10,289 bases of DNA from Candidatus Aerophobota bacterium (GTDB lineage Bacteria > Aerophobota > Aerophobia > Aerophobales > B3-G15): positions 1-10,289 of the forward strand of contig DRTT01000054.1 of assembly GCA_011372105.1 (NCBI GenBank), in the 5' to 3' direction. The translations under genes were made by a program, and so were the position numbers. Under the pieces are notes generated by a model. It saw nothing but the letters and a program-made list of their open reading frames with translations, was not told where the DNA came from and searched no databases. Of this stretch, positions 7,198 to 10,289 are shown in pieces; within the stretch, counting starts at the first letter, position 1, and the number at the start of each line of letters is the position of its first letter.

Positions 7198-8342
7198 ATC
7201 CCTGCCTCTTCTCTTATAATCTCCACCATATCTGTCTTTTCCCAGGTGAACTCGGGCTCCTCCCTTCCAAAGTGTCCGTAAGCTGCTGTCTTTTTATAAA
7301 TAGGACGAAGCAAATTCAACTTTTCGATTATTCCCCGAGGAGAAAGGGGGAAATGCTTGGCAACTATTTCCTTTATCTTTGATTCAGGAATCTTACCTGT
7401 ACCAAAAGTATCTATCATCAAGGAAACAGGATCACTTACACCTATAACATAAGCAAGTTGAACCTCACATCTTTCAGCTATACCGCTTGCTACAATATTT
7501 TTGGCTATATAACGAGCCATATAAGAGGCAGAACGGTCAACTTTTGTGGGATCTTTTCCTGAAAAACAACCTCCCCCATGGGAGCCCACACCTCCATAAG
7601 TATCCATAATAATTTTTCTTCCAGTAAGACCTGTATCTGCCTGAGGTCCTCCCATTTTAAAACTTCCCGTGGCATTAATAAAATAGCTCATTTCTGGATC
7701 TCTGTACTCTTCTGGAATGCAAGGTTTAATCACCATTTCTATCAATTCATCTTCTATATCCTCTGCCTCCACCTCAGGAGAATGTTGTGCGGCAAGGACT
7801 ACTGTTTTAACTCTTTTTGGAATGCCATCCTCATACTCCACGGTCACCTGAGACTTACCATCAGGACGAAGATAAGGAAGCACTTTTTTCTTTCTCATGT
7901 CTGCAAGTCTTTTTGTTAATCTGTGGGCTAAAACTATAGGCAAAGGCATATATTCGGGAGTTTCTTTGGTGGCATATCCAAACATCATTCCCTGGTCTCC
8001 TGCCCCATCTTTATCAACTCCTGCAGCAATATCTGGAGATTGCTCATGAATAGAGGTTATAACCGCGCAACTTTTATAATCTATTCCGTAACTTGCATGC
8101 GTATATCCTATTTCCTTTAAAGTCTGCCTGGCAATAGAAGGTATATCAACATAGCAACTTGTGGTAATCTCTCCTGCTATAAAAACAAGACCTGTTGTCA
8201 CAAGAGTCTCGCAAGCAACTCTTCCCTGAGAGTCCTTTTCCAAAATAGCATCTAATATTGCATCTGAGATTTGATCAGCAATTTTGTCCGGATGTCCCTC
8301 AGTTACTGACTCTGAAGTAAAAAGATAATTTCCTCTTCCCAT
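7194..8342 (-). CDS. metK: S-adenosylmethionine synthetase
   Basis: Makes SAM from methionine and ATP, with release of phosphate and pyrophosphate, in the cytoplasm. The 382-residue length is typical of bacterial enzymes. Visible motifs: [13 protein letters not shown] (8-20) with the ATP/methionine-binding His, the family signature [12 protein letters not shown] (113-124), and the P-loop-like [16 protein letters not shown] (256-271). The ATG is preceded by AAGGAG at seven bases. It lies 22 nt after the ptsN-like gene and is last in the csp-hpf-ptsN-metK group; I see no SAM-sensing leader or separate promoter. Its TAA overlaps the stop of the convergent SAM hydrolase homologue. Confidence 0.97.
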   Translation of the reverse strand: MGRGNYLFTSESVTEGHPDKIADQISDAILDAILEKDSQGRVACETLVTTGLVFIAGEITTSCYVDIPSIARQTLKEIGYTHASYGIDYKSCAVITSIHEQSPDIAAGVDKDGAGDQGMMFGYATKETPEYMPLPIVLAHRLTKRLADMRKKKVLPYLRPDGKSQVTVEYEDGIPKRVKTVVLAAQHSPEVEAEDIEDELIEMVIKPCIPEEYRDPEMSYFINATGSFKMGGPQADTGLTGRKIIMDTYGGVGSHGGGCFSGKDPTKVDRSASYMARYIAKNIVASGIAERCEVQLAYVIGVSDPVSLMIDTFGTGKIPESKIKEIVAKHFPLSPRGIIEKLNLLRPIYKKTAAYGHFGREEPEFTWEKTDMVEIIREEAGI

Positions 8343-8364
8343 TCCCTTTCTCCTTAAAAGAAAA

Positions 8365-8820
8365 TTATGATTCTTCTTTCTTTATTATTTCTTCTATTTC
8401 CTCCACCGTTTCTGCCTTCAATAACTCCTGTCTTACTCTTCTTCTCCTCAGAAAACGAGATATAAGCGCTAAAGCCTTCAGGTATTCCCTCGATACATCC
8501 TGAGGGGCCGCTAACATAAAAAAAAGATACACAGGCTCTTTGTCAAGAGCTTCAAAATCTATTCCTTCCTTTGATATCCCAAAAGCTCCAACCATTTTCT
8601 TAACAACTCTTGATCTTGCATGAGGTATTGCTATATTGTATCCGATACCTGTTGAACCAAGCTCCTCCCTTTCTTTTATCAAACGTAAAAACTCCTTGGG
8701 GTCGGTTAATTGACCTGTTTTTTCTATGAGAGAAACAAGCTCTTCCAGCACCTCGTCTTTTGTCCTTGCTTCAAGCCTGGGTTTAATAGCTTTTTTATCT
8801 AAAAAATCACTTAACTGCAC
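8365..8820 (-). CDS. ptsN: PTS EIIA fructose/nitrogen-type domain protein (PtsN-like)
   Basis: A stand-alone 151-residue phosphotransferase-system EIIA domain. The phosphorylated histidine is His67 in [15 protein letters not shown] (56-70), preceded by the typical REELG; the C-terminal half ([14 protein letters not shown], then a helical arginine-rich stretch) fits the family. No EIIB or EIIC sugar permease is present, and it sits directly between hpf and metK. This recalls the enterobacterial hpf-ptsN neighbourhood, so a regulatory EIIA-Ntr role is more likely than sugar transport, although EIIA of a fructose system cannot be excluded. The start is GTG, five bases after AAGGAGG; an ATG two bases upstream is out of frame. 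Confidence 0.9.
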   Translation of the reverse strand: MQLSDFLDKKAIKPRLEARTKDEVLEELVSLIEKTGQLTDPKEFLRLIKEREELGSTGIGYNIAIPHARSRVVKKMVGAFGISKEGIDFEALDKEPVYLFFMLAAPQDVSREYLKALALISRFLRRRRVRQELLKAETVEEIEEIIKKEES

Positions 8821-8843
8821 ATTATCCTCCTTGTTAATATTTT

Positions 8844-9377
8844 TTAATAAGGCTCAATTAAGGTAAAACTACCTTCTTTATCCTTGCAGATAACATTTAT
8901 CTGGTTGGTTTTAGAATTTAAAAAGAAAAGAAAATCCTCGCCAGATGATCTAAGCTGCATTATAGCCTCATCTATTTCCAGAGGTTTGGCCACTTCTTTT
9001 CTAACCCGTTTTAGAGTAACCTCTTCTCTACTCTCTCCCTGTAAATTTTCCACTTGACTGCTGCTAAGATAGTTCTTAGACAATTGAATTTTATGAGAAC
9101 TCTTTTTTTCTTTATATTTCTTTGATTGATTAATTGCTTTTTTAATAGCTCCTTCTATTGAAGCAAAAAGGTCAGTGGCGTCTTCCTTCGCATTTATAAT
9201 TGAACCTTTTGCTTGAATATTTATCTCAGTTTCATACCGATTTTTTTCAAATTTTATAATTACACGACAACCAATAATATTCCTGAGATACTTGTTTACT
9301 TTGTCTATCTTTTTATTTACAAAATCATAAACATCCTTTGTTATCTCCACATGGACTCCACTTATGTCCAGTTTCAT
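8844..9377 (-). CDS. hpf: Ribosome hibernation promoting factor, long form
   Basis: Binds the 30S decoding region and, in long-form families, pairs ribosomes into inactive 100S dimers during starvation. The 177-residue product has the N-terminal HPF/RaiA domain (about 1-97: MKLDISGVHVEITKDVYDFV at the start, a basic C-terminal helix) and, after a variable linker, the short C-terminal dimerisation domain (about 132-177) with LEIDEAIMQL, DFLFFLNSKTNQINVI and LIEPY. I chose ATG at 9377 because the ribosome site GAGGTG lies six bases before it; the upstream in-frame GTG at 9386 and ATG at 9383 lie inside or against that site. The gene is 23 nt before ptsN-like. It follows a structured RNA segment and no promoter of its own is visible. 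Confidence 0.93.
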   Translation of the reverse strand: MKLDISGVHVEITKDVYDFVNKKIDKVNKYLRNIIGCRVIIKFEKNRYETEINIQAKGSIINAKEDATDLFASIEGAIKKAINQSKKYKEKKSSHKIQLSKNYLSSSQVENLQGESREEVTLKRVRKEVAKPLEIDEAIMQLRSSGEDFLFFLNSKTNQINVICKDKEGSFTLIEPY

Positions 9378-9391
9378 ACACATCACCTCTT

Positions 9392-9409
9392 TTTGTTTTT
9401 TAAAACAAA
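9392..9409. repeat. Small AT palindrome before hpf
   Basis: TTTGTTTT and AAAACAAA flank two bases, forming an AT-only potential hairpin immediately upstream of the hpf ribosome site and directly after the large hairpin. On the minus strand its first half supplies the U-rich run (AUUUGUUUU) expected after a terminator stem. Confidence 0.45.
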
Positions 9410-9410
9410 T

Positions 9411-9475
9411 CCCGGCTGAAACTCTTATAACTAAAGCTACTCACGCTGCTTTCAATTACAATCATTCCAGCCGGG
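9411..9475 (-). ncRNA. Long structured RNA hairpin between csp and hpf (candidate terminator/attenuator)
   Basis: Read as minus-strand RNA, 9475 to 9411 folds into one almost continuous hairpin: an 11-bp base (9475-9465 with 9421-9411, CCCGGCUGGAA/UUUCAGCCGGG), a symmetric UGA/GAG internal loop able to form tandem G-A pairs, an 8-bp stem (9461-9454 with 9432-9425), one bulged G, AAAGC/GCUUU, an A-A mismatch, two pairs and a GUGA tetraloop (9444-9441). All four G-U wobbles become A-C mismatches if the plus strand is transcribed, so the fold belongs to the minus strand. AUUUGUUUU follows it, so it may end csp transcripts; the genes beyond lack visible promoters, which suggests partial read-through. 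It matches no riboswitch class I recognise. Confidence 0.65.
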
Positions 9476-9497
9476 CTTGTAGTTTTCATCTGTGGCT

Positions 9498-9704
9498 TTA
9501 GTCTGCTTTTACCACGTTTATCGCTTGAGGACCTCTCTTGGTTTCTTGAACATCAAAGATCACCTCATCTCCTTCCTTCAAACTCTTAAATCCTTCTTGA
9601 GCAATATTGGAAAAATGTACAAACACATCCTTTCCATTTGCTCGAGAGATAAACCCATACCCCTTACGGTCATCAAACCACTTGACCGTTCCTCTTTCTG
9701 ACAT
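9498..9704 (-). CDS. csp: Cold shock protein (CspA family)
   Basis: A single cold-shock domain of 68 residues that binds single-stranded RNA/DNA and loosens mRNA structure in the cytoplasm. Both RNA-binding motifs are intact: RNP1 KGYGFI (14-19) and RNP2 VFVHF (27-31), with the leading GTVKWFD strand. Length and sequence are standard. The ATG follows GGGGTGA at about six bases. The gene has its own perfect promoter just after comF, so expression is expected to be strong. Whether it is cold-induced cannot be told: the 39-nt leader is much shorter than in classical cold-induced csp genes. Confidence 0.96.
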   Translation of the reverse strand: MSERGTVKWFDDRKGYGFISRANGKDVFVHFSNIAQEGFKSLKEGDEVIFDVQETKRGPQAINVVKAD

Positions 9705-9749
9705 TGAAACTCACCCCCTTACTACAAAATTTACAAATAAGTCCGCTAA

Positions 9750-9777
9750 ATTATAGCTATACTTTTAAAAATGTCAA
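9750..9777 (-). promoter_or_regulatory. csp promoter (TTGACA-N16-TATAAT)
   Basis: Both boxes are exact consensus: TTGACA at 9777-9772 and TATAAT at 9755-9750, with a 16-bp spacer. Transcription would begin near 9743, about 39 nt before the csp ATG. It begins 17 bases after the comF stop and is the only visible promoter for the csp-hpf-ptsN-metK group. Confidence 0.85.
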
Positions 9778-9793
9778 ACCCTGCTTCAGAAAA

Positions 9794-10289
9794 TTACAGG
9801 CCAACGTCAACTGATCTTGCCAGAGCAAAAGAGAAAACCTCAACTCCATCCTTTTTTATCACCCGGGCTGCTTCATTTAAGGTAGCTCCTGTCGTATAAA
9901 CATCGTCTACAAGCAAAATTTTCCTGCCTTTACCTTTTTTCTTTGCTTTTTTCTTTATGGAAAATGCTCCCTTCAAATTATTTTGTCTCTTTTCTTTGTG
10001 CAGGCCAGTCTGAGGCTCTGTGTAACGGAGTCTTACAAGATAATTATTCCAAACAGGGAGATTTAAAATATTACCTATTATCTTCGCAATATCTTCGGCC
10101 TGATTAAATCCCCGTTCCCTCAATCTCCTTGGATGAAGAGGAACAGGAACTATTGCCTCAAGCCTAAGAGAGGACAAATTGAATCGCTCTATAGCATACT
10201 TTATAATCCTGGCAAATCCTCTTACTATTCCTCTTTTCCCCTTATATTTGAAAAATTTAATAGCCTCAGCCATTACACCCTGATAAATA
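9794..10289 (-). CDS. comF: ComF family phosphoribosyltransferase-like protein (5' end outside window)
   Basis: A ComF/GntX-type protein related to type I phosphoribosyltransferases; in naturally competent bacteria ComF helps take up or process transforming DNA, though most bacteria carry it with unclear function. Visible parts: FKYKGKRG, VPVPLHPRRLRERGFNQAEDIA, LHKEKRQNNLKGAF, a lysine-rich insertion, and the PRPP-binding motif ILLVDDVYTTGATL near the C terminus. Although an ATG exists at 10273, the frame continues open to the window edge, and the residues before it (IYQGV) match the conserved YxGv segment that precedes the FKYKG motif in this family. So the true start, probably with a cysteine-rich zinc-binding N terminus, lies beyond 10289. 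No competence machinery is in the window. Confidence 0.88.
   Translation of the reverse strand, partial: IYQGVMAEAIKFFKYKGKRGIVRGFARIIKYAIERFNLSSLRLEAIVPVPLHPRRLRERGFNQAEDIAKIIGNILNLPVWNNYLVRLRYTEPQTGLHKEKRQNNLKGAFSIKKKAKKKGKGRKILLVDDVYTTGATLNEAARVIKKDGVEVFSFALARSVDVGL

Noticed and set aside
7578..7919. A 113-codon open frame antisense to metK
   Set aside because: It is a shadow of a highly conserved gene, with no ribosome site or family match.
8343..8364. A SAM riboswitch before metK
   Set aside because: Only 22 nt separate ptsN-like and metK, too short for any known SAM riboswitch.
9422..9457. A promoter for hpf inside the hairpin (TTGAAA ... TATAAG)
   Set aside because: The boxes are about 20 bp apart, too far for the 16-bp pattern used elsewhere in the window.
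9411..9475. The csp-hpf hairpin as a miniature transposable element
   Set aside because: No flanking target duplication or second copy is visible in the window, and the G-U/A-C asymmetry favours a functional RNA over a DNA inverted repeat.

Overview
The window is an ordinary, tightly packed bacterial housekeeping segment. DNA is AT-rich, Shine-Dalgarno (SD) sequences are strong (AGGAGG, GGGGTGA), and promoters have clear sigma-70 type -35/-10 boxes. The gene set (class A penicillin-binding protein, long-form HPF, PtsN-like EIIA, cold shock protein, ComF) is bacterial. The AT richness and an unusual 413-residue class II aldolase fit a deep-branching, possibly uncultivated anaerobe, but no marker fixes the phylum. 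I see no mobile element, CRISPR array, tRNA or rRNA.

Layout: 1-280 is an AT-rich intergenic stretch ending in the proC promoter; proC (281-1096, +) follows. A convergent, minus-strand group ends at a perfect 15-bp terminator hairpin (1151-1187). Read from its promoter near 4060 it holds a metallophosphoesterase that appears to start at ATT (4004-3372), a ParB-like protein joined to it by an ATGA overlap (3375-2521), and a class II aldolase (2473-1232) that also has its own near-consensus promoter. From the same 4.06-kb region, with its -35 box back to back with the other, a plus-strand operon encodes a DUF2905 membrane protein, a bifunctional penicillin-binding protein and an S-adenosylmethionine (SAM) hydrolase-family protein (4132-7197).

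That operon converges with a minus-strand group reading comF (cut by the window end), csp, hpf, ptsN-like and metK (10289-7194). The stop codons of metK (SAM synthesis) and the SAM hydrolase homologue (SAM breakdown) overlap by 3-4 bp, so opposing functions sit tail to tail with no terminator between them. csp has a perfect TTGACA-N16-TATAAT promoter. Between csp and hpf lies a 65-nt near-continuous hairpin whose wobble pairs only work as minus-strand RNA; hpf, ptsN and metK show no promoter of their own.

The most interesting items are this csp-hpf RNA hairpin with a possible alternative fold, the ATT start codon, the mutually exclusive divergent promoters, and the metK/SAM hydrolase tail-to-tail overlap. 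I found no complete new defence or mobile system.
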